Assembly (NCBI GenBank): GCA_036383515.1
Contig: DASVOE010000004.1
Span: forward strand, 1-64,000
Direction: 5' to 3'
Length of the DNA stretch: 64,000 bases
From: CADEDV01 sp036383515
GTDB lineage: Bacteria; Bacteroidota; Bacteroidia; Chitinophagales; Chitinophagaceae
Position 1 is the stretch's first letter; every line of letters starts with the position of its first letter. Positions 44,533 to 53,973 of this stretch are shown piece after piece. Under the pieces are notes generated by a model that saw only the letters and a program-made list of their open reading frames with translations, ran no database searches and had not been told where the DNA came from. Position numbers and translations under genes: made by a program.

Positions 44533-45180
44533 ATGGGTTTAAGGATTGCCATATTCGACGATAATAAAAATATCCGGGAAAGCATTGGGATGTTATTGCA
44601 GACAGAACCGGATTTTGAATTGGTAGGTTCTTTTTGTCATGTATTAGATTGTATAGATGATATTAAAGAAAGCAAGCCGGATATAATATTAATGGATATA
44701 GAGATGCCGGGTATGAACGGAATAGAAGCCGTTGTAAAGATAAAAAAAGACTTCCCACACATACAGATACTGATGCAGACTGTTTTTGAAGACGACGACA
44801 GGGTATTTGATTCCATTTGCGCCGGTGCATCAGGCTACCTGCTTAAAAATTTTCTCAACACAAAGCTGGTGGATGCGATCCGCGAACTTCAGTATGGCGG
44901 ATCGCCTATGAGTCCTTCTATAGCAAGGAAAGTGCTGAATAAAATGCAATCTGTTTCTTCTGTTATAAGGCCCGAAGAGACACCCGACTATCATCTTACT
45001 GCCAGGGAAAAAGAAGTATTATCCTGTCTTGTTAATGGATTAAGTTATAAAATGATCGCAGCTGAATTGAGTATCAGTTATGAAACCGTTCGTTCGCATG
45101 TAAAGAAAATATATGAGAAACTGCATGTGGCTTCTTTAACGGAAGTAGTTGCCAAAGCGATCAACCAGCGGATAGTATAA
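44533..45180 (+). CDS. LuxR-type (NarL/FixJ) response regulator
   Basis: Receiver: IAIFDDNKNIRES (acidic pair), IILMDIEMPGMNG (phosphorylated Asp near residue 55), and GYLLKNFLNT (Lys). The output domain is LuxR-type: LTAREKEVLSCLVNGLSYKM then IAAELSISYETVRSHVKKIY. It is the expected partner of the kinase directly upstream. A 10-bp direct repeat lies about 100 bp downstream and could be its own target. Confidence 0.94.
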   Translation: MGLRIAIFDDNKNIRESIGMLLQTEPDFELVGSFCHVLDCIDDIKESKPDIILMDIEMPGMNGIEAVVKIKKDFPHIQILMQTVFEDDDRVFDSICAGASGYLLKNFLNTKLVDAIRELQYGGSPMSPSIARKVLNKMQSVSSVIRPEETPDYHLTAREKEVLSCLVNGLSYKMIAAELSISYETVRSHVKKIYEKLHVASLTEVVAKAINQRIV

Positions 45181-45276
45181 TGCATTTCTTCCTTGTAGCA
45201 GGTGCATTAGCAAACAGCTTCCGTTTATTTTTACTTCAACTCTTATCACCGGTATCTCCCCGGTTTGAGTGATATG

Positions 45277-45306
45277 TTCTCCATCATTTGGTTATTTTCT
45301 CCATCA
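45277..45306 (+). promoter_or_regulatory. Direct repeat upstream of the hydrolase, possible operator
   Basis: TTCTCCATCA occurs at 45277-45286 and again at 45297-45306, exactly 20 bp apart (about two helical turns), 49-78 bp before the hydrolase ATG. Same-face repeats like this suit a dimeric regulator such as the LuxR-type protein encoded just upstream. Confidence 0.45.
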
Positions 45307-45354
45307 CTGCTGTAAAAGATATTTGCTGTATCGTTAACCATTAAACTTTAGTAT

Positions 45355-46281
45355 ATGAAAAGCAGGATTGTTCTATGCCTGGTGATATTGGCTTGCAGCC
45401 ATATTAATTCTTTTGCACAGCTGGAAGATACGAAACAGGATCAGTTGGTATTTAAACTGCCAGCATACATTGAGTATAAACTGCATAAAATCAAACTTCC
45501 AAACGGAGTACAACTTCAATATGCAGAGCAGGGTGATGCCGGGGGTATCCCGGTAATATTCCTGCACGGTATTACAGATTCCTGGCATTCGTTTGAATCT
45601 GTGTTGCCCTATTTGCCTTCAAACATTCATGCGTTTGCCCTGTCACAAAGAGGCCATGGAGATTCTGACCGTCCTCTTAGCGGTTATCGTCCAAAGGACT
45701 TTGCCGACGATGTTGCAGCATTTATCAGGATGCAGCATCTCAAATCAGTTTTTATTGTAGGTCATTCTATGGGTGGAGTGATTGCACAAAAGTTTGTATT
45801 GGATTATCCGCAACTTGTCAATGGAGTGGTAATTATAGGTTCTGATGCTTCTTTTAAAGACAATCCCGGGATTCCTGAATTTTACCAGGAAGTAGTAAAA
45901 CTGGAAGGTGCGATAAACAAAGAATTTATGCACGAATTTCAGAAAAGTACATTGGCAAAGCCAATTGATCCTGTGTACTATGATACACTGGTAGCTGAAG
46001 GATTGAAAGTGCCTGCCCGGGTTTTTAAGGCCGCATTTCAGGGATTGATGGAAGTTGATTACCTGGATGAACTTAAAAAAATAGATAAACCTGTTTTGAT
46101 ATTCTGGGGCGATAAGGATAGTTTTTGTTTCCGTACAGATCAGGAGATGTTAGTAAAAAAGATCAGAAACTCGCAGTTGATGATTTACCAGGGAACCGGA
46201 CACGCATTGCATTGGGAAGAACCCCAAAAATTTACCGATGACCTGGTAAGTTTTATTAATAAAAAAATTATTGTTGACTGA
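45355..46281 (+). CDS. Secreted alpha/beta hydrolase
   Basis: A signal peptide (CLVILACSHINSFAQ) precedes an alpha/beta hydrolase fold. The oxyanion region is IFLHGITDSWHSF, the nucleophile elbow GHSMGG (near residue 142), the acidic residue lies in FWGDKDSF, and the catalytic His in GTGHALHWEEP near the end. All three catalytic positions are present, so it should be an active esterase, lipase or peptidase-like enzyme outside the cytoplasm. Substrate unknown. It follows the regulator gene and has a possible operator upstream. Confidence 0.85.
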   Translation: MKSRIVLCLVILACSHINSFAQLEDTKQDQLVFKLPAYIEYKLHKIKLPNGVQLQYAEQGDAGGIPVIFLHGITDSWHSFESVLPYLPSNIHAFALSQRGHGDSDRPLSGYRPKDFADDVAAFIRMQHLKSVFIVGHSMGGVIAQKFVLDYPQLVNGVVIIGSDASFKDNPGIPEFYQEVVKLEGAINKEFMHEFQKSTLAKPIDPVYYDTLVAEGLKVPARVFKAAFQGLMEVDYLDELKKIDKPVLIFWGDKDSFCFRTDQEMLVKKIRNSQLMIYQGTGHALHWEEPQKFTDDLVSFINKKIIVD

Positions 46282-46297
46282 TTTAAAAACCAGGTAT

Positions 46298-46720
46298 ATG
46301 TATTTAAGATTTGTATTGATAGTGCTGCTGGCTATGCAGGCCTGCAGCAAAGAAAATGATATTCAAGAAAAATCCGCTGCTCAATTATTGACACAGCAGG
46401 AATGGATACTGTCGGGTTATGGATATGACCATAATACAAACGGTGTAATTGATGTATCTGAAGAAAGCATAGAGGATTGCGAGAAAGATAATACCTGTCG
46501 GTTTGAAACAGATGGAACAGGAAAACAATTTGATAATACGCTTACCTGTGGAAATGGACTTGCGGAACAACCATTTACCTGGAAGCTTATAAACAATGAA
46601 TCGGAACTTGATTTTTCTTTTGGCATTGCCAGAATTCTCAGACTGGATGAGGATAAACTCATCATCACAGATAATAGTGGCGGGCAGGCTATCAAATTCA
46701 TAACTGTCTTCAGGCATTAA
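46298..46720 (+). CDS. Small unknown lipoprotein
   Basis: From the ATG at 46298 it begins with a lipoprotein signal ending Leu-Ala-Met-Gln-Ala-Cys. The mature part has about 120 residues and is beta-rich, with QEWILSGYGYDHNTNG, CRFETDGTGKQF and FTWKLINNESELDFSF: the outline of lipocalin-like Bacteroidota lipoproteins. An earlier in-frame TTG at 46271 overlaps the hydrolase stop and is unlikely. It is 16 bp after the hydrolase, so the two are probably co-transcribed. Confidence 0.65.
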   Translation: MYLRFVLIVLLAMQACSKENDIQEKSAAQLLTQQEWILSGYGYDHNTNGVIDVSEESIEDCEKDNTCRFETDGTGKQFDNTLTCGNGLAEQPFTWKLINNESELDFSFGIARILRLDEDKLIITDNSGGQAIKFITVFRH

Positions 46721-46904
46721 AAAATTAAGAAGTAATAATTTATCAAAATGCAAAGACAGGCATCATGGCTTTGATTGTGCTTCCCGTAAGGTTTATTGTA
46801 TAAGACTCTCTACTGCTGTTTTCATCCGTTTGCGTATGAGCCGGCTCCCGATTCTAATAACACTATGATTTAACCATATTATAAACAATTTTAAAAATCG
46901 TTAT

Positions 46905-47654
46905 ATGCCTACGCCACTAGAAATTTTGTTAGATCCTGTTTCATTGTCCATCTTAGGAATATACTTATTGCTGATACTTTGGGAAGCGCTTTTGCCGGCA
47001 CGCCGCCTGCCATCCGTTCCATATTGGAAGGTAAAGGGAATTGTTTCTTTCTTTTTCTTTTTTTACCTGTCCACTTATCTGCCTTTACTATATGCGCAAT
47101 GGCTTCCCACTTCACAATTGATCGGGCTGTCAACCATCAATCCGATAGTGGGAGGGATCATTGGAGTATTATTATACGAGTTCGGGATGTATGTCTGGCA
47201 TAGGGTAATGCACAACAGTAATATTTTATGGAGAGTATTTCACCAGATGCACCATAGTGCTGAACGGGTAGACACTTACGGAGCGTTTTATTTCAGTCCT
47301 TTTGATATGATCGGCTGGACAATGCTGGGAACGGTTTGTTTTTCTTTTATTACAGGACTGCCGCCGCAATCCATCACAATCGTATTACTGGTTACGAACT
47401 TCTTCAGCATTTTTCAGCATGCAAATATTAAAACTCCCAGATGGATCGGCTACATCATTCAGCGACCCGAAAGCCATGCCGTACATCATGCAAAAGGGAT
47501 TCATGCATATAATTATTCCGATTTGCCGCTCTTTGATATTTTATTCGGCACTTTTAAAAATCCTTCCACGTATGTTGAGGAAACAGGTTTTTACAAAGGA
47601 GCTTCGTCAAGGATAAAAGATATGTTGCTGTTCAGGGATATTCATAAACCTTAG
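46905..47654 (+). CDS. Sterol desaturase/fatty acid hydroxylase family protein
   Basis: Four hydrophobic helices and the three His clusters of the diiron membrane hydroxylases: HRVMH (near residue 105), HQMHH (near residue 118) and HAVHH (near residue 195). These enzymes hydroxylate or desaturate lipids in the membrane. The protein is 249 residues long, typical for bacterial members. The lipid substrate cannot be predicted. It stands alone between small envelope genes. Confidence 0.88.
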   Translation: MPTPLEILLDPVSLSILGIYLLLILWEALLPARRLPSVPYWKVKGIVSFFFFFYLSTYLPLLYAQWLPTSQLIGLSTINPIVGGIIGVLLYEFGMYVWHRVMHNSNILWRVFHQMHHSAERVDTYGAFYFSPFDMIGWTMLGTVCFSFITGLPPQSITIVLLVTNFFSIFQHANIKTPRWIGYIIQRPESHAVHHAKGIHAYNYSDLPLFDILFGTFKNPSTYVEETGFYKGASSRIKDMLLFRDIHKP

Positions 47655-47777
47655 TATAAATATGACCGGCATACCCGGATGTGATGAAAGAAAACACGGT
47701 TCAGGGCAATGTGCTGGCTAAATAATAGCAACTGTTTATACAGAAAAACATTAATCATTAAACCTAAAATTTATTGT

Positions 47778-48230
47778 ATGAAAAAGATCGTGATCATCTT
47801 AACCCTGTTTATAAGTATGGCAGGACAACTCGTAATGGCAGCTGATGATGAGAAAGTAACCAGGGCAGCTCAAAAAGCTTTTGAAAAAGAATTTCCGGGG
47901 GCTTTATCCCCAAAATGGGAAAAACTGCAGGACACAGATACATACCTGGTACGCTTTGTTTACAATAGCGGGGGAATGATAGCCTACATCAATAATGATG
48001 GTGCTATGTTGGCCACAGCCCGGATTGTAGAAAAAGAAAATCTCCCTTTTCGTGTGAACGAAAAGATGGCCAGGAAATATCCCGGGTTCAGGATAAATAA
48101 AATAGAAGAACTAAGTACAGCAACTGACGTAAGTTATTTGCTGACTATTGAAAACATAAAAGAAAGGATCAGCTTGCAGGCCTATGGCAACGGTATTTTT
48201 TACCGGCTGAAAAAAGAAAAAATTAAATGA
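47778..48230 (+). CDS. PepSY-like secreted protein
   Basis: Starting at the ATG at 47778, a signal peptide (MKKIVIILTLFISMAGQLVM) leads to a 130-residue region made of two PepSY-like units. The first contains KAFEKEFPGALSPKWEKLQD and the second EKMARKYPGFRINKIEEL. The pattern matches the small lipoprotein at 1686. Function is unknown; such proteins bind or modulate periplasmic partners. Longer frames from 47709 lack support. Confidence 0.65.
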   Translation: MKKIVIILTLFISMAGQLVMAADDEKVTRAAQKAFEKEFPGALSPKWEKLQDTDTYLVRFVYNSGGMIAYINNDGAMLATARIVEKENLPFRVNEKMARKYPGFRINKIEELSTATDVSYLLTIENIKERISLQAYGNGIFYRLKKEKIK

Positions 48231-48261
48231 ATGGACATCGCAGTTAAAATCAATAAAAATA

Positions 48262-48283
48262 CCTGCTGTTTTTCAGCAGGCAT
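48262..48283. terminator. Terminator, both directions
   Basis: A 7-bp stem CCTGCTG/CAGCAGG with a 5-nt loop, flanked by AAAAAT on one side and CATTTTG on the other, so it can serve as a weak terminator for the plus-strand gene before it. Confidence 0.7.
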
Positions 48284-48369
48284 TTTGTATATTTTACAAT
48301 CGGTTGATTAATCATAACAGGCAACCACTGCCAATTATTTTTCGTTTAATCAGCGGCAAAACTACTTGT

Positions 48370-49314
48370 ATGAAAAAAATAGTGCTATGTCTTTGTATGA
48401 TCCGGGGTATCGCTGTGGCTGCTCAACAGGACTCTTTATTCAACAGCCCGGAGAAAGCGGAAGAAAAAAAACCGGTAACAATCTTTAATTCCCAGAAAGC
48501 GATCAATGCCAATACCACTGAAATGGTAGGCAAAGGGAAAATGGAATTCAAGGTGATGCATAATTTTGGCGACATAGGCGGGGATTTTGGTGGGATTAAG
48601 AATTTTTTTGGTTTTGATAATGCCACCGATGTCAAAATAGCGTTTGAAATAGGGTTGGGAAAAAAATTGGATCTGCTATTGGCCCGTGCAAGAGGAACTG
48701 ATGGTGGCAGACAGCAAAAGTTATGGGAATTAGGATTAAAATATCTCTTGATGCAGCAATTGGAAAACGATCCATCCCACCCACTATCAGTAGCGCTTTT
48801 TGCAAACGCCGTGGTTGCTTCTGATAAAGCAGCAACAGTACCGAACCTGGATGACAGCTACAAAGATTTTTCTGACCGCTTAAGTAATACTTACCAGCTC
48901 ATCATTGCAAAAAAAATAGGAAAAGTAAGTCTGCAATTAAATCCTACTGTGGTCACACGGGGGTATTCCATTTCGTATGATCAAAAAACATTTTTTGCTT
49001 TAGGTGGCGCTCTCCGGTTTCCATTAACAAGAAACATGAATTTTATTGTTGATTATTTTCATCCGTTTCGCAAACAGGCCACCAAAGATGCGTTTGCTGC
49101 ACAATCAACACCTGTCAAATTTTATGATCCCCTGGGTGTTGGCTTTGAGATCATCACAGCCGGTCATATTTTTCACCTGAACTTTACTAACGCTACCGAA
49201 CTACTGGAAAACCGTTTTATTCCCCGCACTACAACCAGTTGGGGCAAGGGCCAGTTTCGCTGGGGCTTTACGATTGCCAGGAAGTTTTCATTGTGGAGAG
49301 AAAAAAATAAATAG
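48370..49314 (+). CDS. DUF5777 family beta-barrel protein
   Basis: A signal peptide is followed by INANTTEMVGKGKMEFKVMH, NFGDIGGD and a chain of amphipathic strands (VKIAFEIGLG, PLSVALFANAVV, NFIVDYFHPF) ending in an aromatic residue-rich strand. This is the DUF5777 outer-membrane barrel family found in Bacteroidota. The start at 48370 is preferred over 48304. It is probably a porin-like or structural outer-membrane protein; a cargo is not known. It faces birA in convergent orientation with 7 bp between the stops. Confidence 0.7.
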   Translation: MKKIVLCLCMIRGIAVAAQQDSLFNSPEKAEEKKPVTIFNSQKAINANTTEMVGKGKMEFKVMHNFGDIGGDFGGIKNFFGFDNATDVKIAFEIGLGKKLDLLLARARGTDGGRQQKLWELGLKYLLMQQLENDPSHPLSVALFANAVVASDKAATVPNLDDSYKDFSDRLSNTYQLIIAKKIGKVSLQLNPTVVTRGYSISYDQKTFFALGGALRFPLTRNMNFIVDYFHPFRKQATKDAFAAQSTPVKFYDPLGVGFEIITAGHIFHLNFTNATELLENRFIPRTTTSWGKGQFRWGFTIARKFSLWREKNK

Positions 49315-49321
49315 TTACCGG

Positions 49322-50134
49322 TTATATAACCCATTCCACTTCACCAAAATCAAACTCTTCATCCATTGAATGTGCTGCTATTAATTTACCATCCGGAGAA
49401 ACACTTTTGATAGTGGCTTCAAATACCCGGTTGTCCTTTTTTAATTTTACCCGTTCATCTTTTTTATAAAGCACAGAAAGGTATTGCTGGTAAACACTAT
49501 TGAATTCTCCTGCTATCAATTTTTTGAAATGATGATCGATACGCTGGCAAAGTTCTTTTGCCAGTTCAACTGTATTAAAATGTTTACCAGTGATCTGCTT
49601 TAAGGAAACAGGATTTTTTAAGACAGGTGAAAATAGGGTTTGATTGATATTGATTCCAATGCCGATCACTGCCCACTGCCATTGTCCTTTTGTTTTATTA
49701 TTCTCCGCTTCTGCCAGTGCATCTGTTTTCGCCGGTGCAGAACCACCAATTACCGATTCTATTAAAATGCCTCCTGCCTTTCTGTCTTGCCAATAAAGAT
49801 CGTTGGGCCATTTTATTTTTGTTTCATCCCCGGCATAATGAGCAAAAAATTCCTGCACCGCAATAGCTACACCGGCACTTAAATGAAATTGTTGAGTAAG
49901 CAGCAGTGGATGTGGTTTTGCTATTATACTCAGGATGATATTAGCTTCTTTTTCAGCATCCCAAACCCTGCCCCGCTGGCCTTTTCCGGCAAGTTGTTCA
50001 TATGCAAAAAAAGCTTCACCATGCTGTGCCAAACCTGCATGTACCCGGGTAAGGGCATAGTTATTGGTACTTTCGACTGATTTCAGCTCAATAAATGGCG
50101 AGCCTAACGAGGTATGGACAGGTGGTTGTGGCAA
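49322..50134 (-). CDS. birA: Biotin-[acetyl-CoA-carboxylase] ligase
   Basis: It lacks the N-terminal repressor helix-turn-helix, so it is a stand-alone (group I) ligase. Motifs: SVESTNNYA, the biotinyl-AMP loop GKGQRGRVW near residue 52, KWPNDLYW near residue 110, GGILIESV and GIGINI. Between the last two an Ala/Glu/Asn-rich insert of about 20 residues (SAPAKTDALAEAENNKTKG) is longer than usual and lies on a likely surface loop. It attaches biotin to carboxylase carriers. It is divergent from rsfS. Confidence 0.93.
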   Translation of the reverse strand: MPQPPVHTSLGSPFIELKSVESTNNYALTRVHAGLAQHGEAFFAYEQLAGKGQRGRVWDAEKEANIILSIIAKPHPLLLTQQFHLSAGVAIAVQEFFAHYAGDETKIKWPNDLYWQDRKAGGILIESVIGGSAPAKTDALAEAENNKTKGQWQWAVIGIGININQTLFSPVLKNPVSLKQITGKHFNTVELAKELCQRIDHHFKKLIAGEFNSVYQQYLSVLYKKDERVKLKKDNRVFEATIKSVSPDGKLIAAHSMDEEFDFGEVEWVI

Positions 50135-50142
50135 TTAATTGC

Positions 50143-50150
50143 TATTTTTG
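50143..50150 (+). promoter_or_regulatory. -7 box upstream of rsfS
   Basis: TATTTTTG between the divergent birA and rsfS starts. Transcription would begin near 50157. Nearest upstream TTG (50126-50128) is only 14 bp away, too close for a normal -33 element. Confidence 0.45.
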
Positions 50151-50181
50151 ACAAAGTAAAACAGTTTCGGGTTTCGGGTTT

Positions 50182-50664
50182 ATGTTTATTCTTGTGAGCC
50201 TTCACAAAATTCTGAACTCCAACCAAAAACAAAACTATAAACGAAAAACATTTTCATTATTGGAACAATTGGCATCACTCACCAACCGCAAAAAGAAAAG
50301 TGCAGTACGGTTAACGAGGAATTCAAAAATCATCAAAACCATCATTGCCGCTATTCAGGAAAAAAAAGGGGAGAATATTGTTTCCCTGGATCTGCGAAAG
50401 ATCAACGAAGCTGTAGCTGATTTTTTCATCATCTGTGAGGTAGGAAACCAACCGCAGATAAGAGCTATAGCTGAAAATATAGAATACCAGGTTAATCATA
50501 AATGCGATGAGGATCCGTATCATCATGAAGGTTTCCAAAACCTGCAATGGGTGCTTATTGATTACGTAAACGTGGTGGTTCATGTGATGCTCGGAGAAAA
50601 CCGGAAATTTTACAGGCTGGAAGAAATGTGGAGCGATGCCGACGTACAGGAACACAATGATTAA
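50182..50664 (+). CDS. rsfS: Ribosome silencing factor RsfS
   Basis: The RsfS core is visible from LTRNSKIIKTIIAAIQEKKG through VSLDLRKINEAVADFFIICE, HHEGFQNLQWVLIDYVNVVV and HVMLGENRKFYRLEEMW. RsfS binds uL14 and blocks subunit joining in starvation. The first ATG (50182) adds about 30 unrelated residues; a TTG at 50260 would give a more typical N-terminus. The gene precedes ftsH by 72 bp, an order common in Bacteroidota. Confidence 0.9.
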   Translation: MFILVSLHKILNSNQKQNYKRKTFSLLEQLASLTNRKKKSAVRLTRNSKIIKTIIAAIQEKKGENIVSLDLRKINEAVADFFIICEVGNQPQIRAIAENIEYQVNHKCDEDPYHHEGFQNLQWVLIDYVNVVVHVMLGENRKFYRLEEMWSDADVQEHND

Positions 50665-50736
50665 TGTTAAATACTCAATCAACCGAACTTTTTGTTACAA
50701 TAATTATTAATTAGCAGAAGCACCTATAAAAAAAAT

Positions 50737-52827
50737 ATGTCACAGGAATCAAACAATAACAATACTCCTCCGAGAATCGGGCCTAACCGTCCACCAGGTG
50801 ATGATCCGAATGCGCCTAAGAAAGGTCCCCGTTTTAGCATTTATTGGGTATATGCCATCATATTTGCTGTTCTTATCGGTATCCAGCTCTTTAATCCTTT
50901 TTCTGCAAACATGAAGGAGATTGACCAGGATAGATTTTCCGAAATACTTAAGAATGGCGATGTTCAAAAATATGTGGTGATCAGTAACCGCAACAAGGTC
51001 AAGGTTACTTTAAAGGAAACAAGTATACCCGCTTATGAAAAAGAACTGAAAACGCCACCGAATGCTATCAGCGGAAAAGTGAATAAGGAAGGCCCCCATA
51101 TGGTTTTCAGTATCGTATCCGGCGATTCTTTCCAGGATGATATGCGGAAATTTTATACAGACAACCCAACTGTAAAAAATGTGGGTACTGCCGGCAAGGA
51201 AAGCGATTGGTTTGGCGGTGTATTACAATTTTTATTACCTATCCTTCTATTTGTAGGTCTTTGGATATTATTGATGAGAAAGATGGGTGGCGGTGCCGGC
51301 GGTGGTGGTGGCCCGGGTGGTATTTTTAATATCGGCAAATCAAGGGCTACTCTTTTTGATAAAGGAACAAAGGTAAATATCACTTTTGCTGACGTAGCCG
51401 GATTGGATGAAGCGAAAGTAGAAGTGATGGAGATCGTTGAGTTTTTAAAGAACCCCAAAAAATATACAGCACTTGGAGGTAAGATACCTAAAGGAGCATT
51501 GCTGGTAGGCCCTCCCGGTACCGGTAAAACATTATTGGCAAAAGCCATGGCGGGTGAAGCGCAGGTTCCTTTCTTTAGCCTCAGTGGTTCCGATTTCGTA
51601 GAGATGTTTGTAGGTGTAGGCGCCAGCCGGGTAAGAGACCTGTTCAAGCAGGCAAGAGAAAAAGCGCCTTGTATCATCTTCATAGATGAAATTGATGCGA
51701 TCGGTCGTGCAAGAGGAAAGAATGCCATGATGAGCAATGATGAAAGGGAAAGTACATTGAACCAGTTGCTGGTAGAAATGGATGGTTTTGGTACTGATAC
51801 AGGGATCATCGTGTTAGCAGCTACTAACAGACCGGATGTATTGGATACAGCCTTACTTCGCCCGGGTCGTTTTGACCGGCAGATATCTATTGATAAACCA
51901 GACCTTGTTGGTCGTGAAGCGATCTTTAAAGTGCACCTGAAGCCTATCAAAATTTCTAAGAAACTGGATATTCATAAACTGGCGGAACAGACACCTGGTT
52001 TTGCCGGTGCTGATATTGCCAACGTATGTAATGAAGCTGCATTGATCGCTGCAAGAAAAGGTAAAGAAGCTGTAGAAATGGAAGACTTCCAGGATGCAGT
52101 AGACAGAGTGATCGGTGGATTAGAAAAAAAGAACAAGATCATTTCTCCCGACGAAAAAAAGATCATCGCTTATCACGAAGCCGGTCATGCTATTTGTGGC
52201 TGGTACCTGGAACATGCATATCCTTTACTGAAAGTAACCATCGTTCCCAGGGGAACTGCCGCTTTAGGTTATGCTCAATACACACCAAAAGAACAATATC
52301 TCTATAATACAGATCAATTGGGCGACCAGATATGTATGACATTGGGTGGAAGAGCCAGTGAAGATATTTTCTTTGGCAAAATTTCAACAGGTGCTCAAAA
52401 TGACCTGCAGCAGATCACCCGCATCGCTTATGCGATGGTCACTGTATATGGCATGAATGATAAAATTGGTAATGTAAGTTTCTATGATCCTACGCAGGAA
52501 AATACATTTACAAAGCCATACTCCGAAGAAACATCGAAGATCATTGATCAGGAAGTAAGAAAGCTGATTGATGAAGCATATGAACGTACAAAGGCTTTAT
52601 TAAAAGAAAGAAAAGCCGAAGTTGAAAAATTAGCGGAAGCACTTTTGGAAAGAGAGGTACTATTCCAAAGCGATGTAGAAACGCTGATCGGTAAAAGGCC
52701 TTACGAGGAAAAGAAATCATTGGGAGAAGATAAAAAGGAAGAACTGATACCGGAAAATACAGGTGAAATATCAGCAGGTGTTCCGCCGTATGACAGTGAT
52801 GTTACTAACCGGGCATTGCCAAAATAA
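50737..52827 (+). CDS. ftsH: ATP-dependent zinc metalloprotease FtsH
   Basis: Two membrane helices (residues 33-53 and about 160-180) flank a small periplasmic domain. The AAA module has GPPGTGKTLLAKAMAGE (Walker A), IIFIDEIDAIG (Walker B) and the second-region RPDVLDTALLRPGRFDRQ; the pore motif is in FVEMFVGVG. The protease domain has HEAGH with the zinc ligands. The N-terminus is a Pro/Asn-rich cytoplasmic extension. It removes misfolded membrane proteins and controls LpxC in many bacteria, which is of interest because lpxH is four genes on. It is followed after 6 bp by the LUD gene. Confidence 0.96.
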   Translation: MSQESNNNNTPPRIGPNRPPGDDPNAPKKGPRFSIYWVYAIIFAVLIGIQLFNPFSANMKEIDQDRFSEILKNGDVQKYVVISNRNKVKVTLKETSIPAYEKELKTPPNAISGKVNKEGPHMVFSIVSGDSFQDDMRKFYTDNPTVKNVGTAGKESDWFGGVLQFLLPILLFVGLWILLMRKMGGGAGGGGGPGGIFNIGKSRATLFDKGTKVNITFADVAGLDEAKVEVMEIVEFLKNPKKYTALGGKIPKGALLVGPPGTGKTLLAKAMAGEAQVPFFSLSGSDFVEMFVGVGASRVRDLFKQAREKAPCIIFIDEIDAIGRARGKNAMMSNDERESTLNQLLVEMDGFGTDTGIIVLAATNRPDVLDTALLRPGRFDRQISIDKPDLVGREAIFKVHLKPIKISKKLDIHKLAEQTPGFAGADIANVCNEAALIAARKGKEAVEMEDFQDAVDRVIGGLEKKNKIISPDEKKIIAYHEAGHAICGWYLEHAYPLLKVTIVPRGTAALGYAQYTPKEQYLYNTDQLGDQICMTLGGRASEDIFFGKISTGAQNDLQQITRIAYAMVTVYGMNDKIGNVSFYDPTQENTFTKPYSEETSKIIDQEVRKLIDEAYERTKALLKERKAEVEKLAEALLEREVLFQSDVETLIGKRPYEEKKSLGEDKKEELIPENTGEISAGVPPYDSDVTNRALPK

Positions 52828-52833
52828 ATAAGT

Positions 52834-53469
52834 ATGGGTGCGTCCACAGCTAAAGAAAATGTTTTAAAAAAAATACGTCAGGCGTTGAGTCATTCAACGC
52901 CTCTTCCTTTTCCTGAAAGCGAAGGCAATACTTCTGTTTTTCATCCATCCAGGCAGGAAATGGAAGTGGAGTTTGCAGAGCAGTTCACAAAGCTACAGGG
53001 CCGGTTTGTTTTTTGTATTAACCAACAGGAGCTGGCTTTTCAATTGAATAGTCTTATCAAGAAACAGGACTGGAAAAAAGTGTACTGTGTGGAAGATAAA
53101 CTGGTGGATGTAGTTGCTGAGCAGTTATCCGAGAGGCTGGTAAAAACAGACCTTGCCGATTGTGATGTTTCCATCACCGGATGCGAATGCCTGGTAGCAA
53201 GAACGGGAAGTATCGTGATGAGTGCCGGGCAAAAAAGTGGAAGAACAACAAGTGTATATGCTCCCATTCATATCTGTATTGCCTTTACAAGCCAGTTGCT
53301 GTATGATCTGAAAGATGCATTGCAGGGAGTGAAAGATAAATATGGCAATAATCTTCCTTCATTAATCACTTTTGCTACCGGCCCCAGCCGCACAGCAGAT
53401 ATTGAAAAAACATTGGTAGTAGGGGTGCATGGACCCAAAGAAGTTTATTTGTTTCTTGTCGAATCCTGA
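52834..53469 (+). CDS. LUD domain protein, LutC-like
   Basis: A 211-residue single-domain protein with an N-terminal helix (AKENVLKKIRQALSHS), the Gly-rich ARTGSIVMSAG near residue 125, YAPIHICIAF and ATGPSRTADIEKTLVVGVHG. This is the LUD fold of LutC in the lactate-oxidising LutABC complex. It is joined to ftsH by 6 bp, not to lutB at 23855. Whether it works with LutB or has another role at this place is open. Confidence 0.8.
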   Translation: MGASTAKENVLKKIRQALSHSTPLPFPESEGNTSVFHPSRQEMEVEFAEQFTKLQGRFVFCINQQELAFQLNSLIKKQDWKKVYCVEDKLVDVVAEQLSERLVKTDLADCDVSITGCECLVARTGSIVMSAGQKSGRTTSVYAPIHICIAFTSQLLYDLKDALQGVKDKYGNNLPSLITFATGPSRTADIEKTLVVGVHGPKEVYLFLVES

Positions 53470-53498
53470 TTTCCCTTTTGCTTTAGTAATTTTAGAGT

Positions 53499-53933
53499 AT
53501 GACTGATTCAGGTATATACCAGTTATTTGTTTACGGCTCCCTGCGTAGCGGCTTTCATCACCAGATGTTTGAATACATCAGCCGCTTCTTCACGTTCGTT
53601 GGCGACGCAAAAGTGCGGGGCAAATTATTTGATATGGGAGAATACTCCGCCGGCGTTCCTGTTACGGATGAATCTTTTATTGTTGGTGAACTATATTCCA
53701 TCAAAAATATTTCTGAATTTTCCTGGGCGATGGGCCAGTTAGATGACTATGAGGGAATAAATGCAGAGCCAGGCGAAGTCCAATTGTATCGTCGTGAGCT
53801 TGCTGAAGTTTTTGTTAACGATACAACCACCCGGGCCTGGATCTATTGGTTTAACGGAGAGGTGAGCGGAAGGCCAATGATTGAATCAGGTGATCTCTTA
53901 AAATACATGGAACAAAAAAAACCGGTTAAATAA
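53499..53933 (+). CDS. Gamma-glutamylcyclotransferase-like (AIG2/YtfP) protein
   Basis: The 144-residue protein opens with the substrate loop YQLFVYGSLRSGFHH, a hallmark of the GGCT-like fold, and has a candidate catalytic Glu in MGQLDDYEG. Related enzymes release pyroglutamate from gamma-glutamyl amino acids or process gamma-glutamylamines. Exact activity is unknown. It is in line with the ftsH-LUD-lpxH cluster (gaps of 29 and 40 bp). Confidence 0.85.
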   Translation: MTDSGIYQLFVYGSLRSGFHHQMFEYISRFFTFVGDAKVRGKLFDMGEYSAGVPVTDESFIVGELYSIKNISEFSWAMGQLDDYEGINAEPGEVQLYRRELAEVFVNDTTTRAWIYWFNGEVSGRPMIESGDLLKYMEQKKPVK

Positions 53934-53973
53934 GAATTATAATTCAGCAGCCCTGTCTAATTGGCTCTATTCA

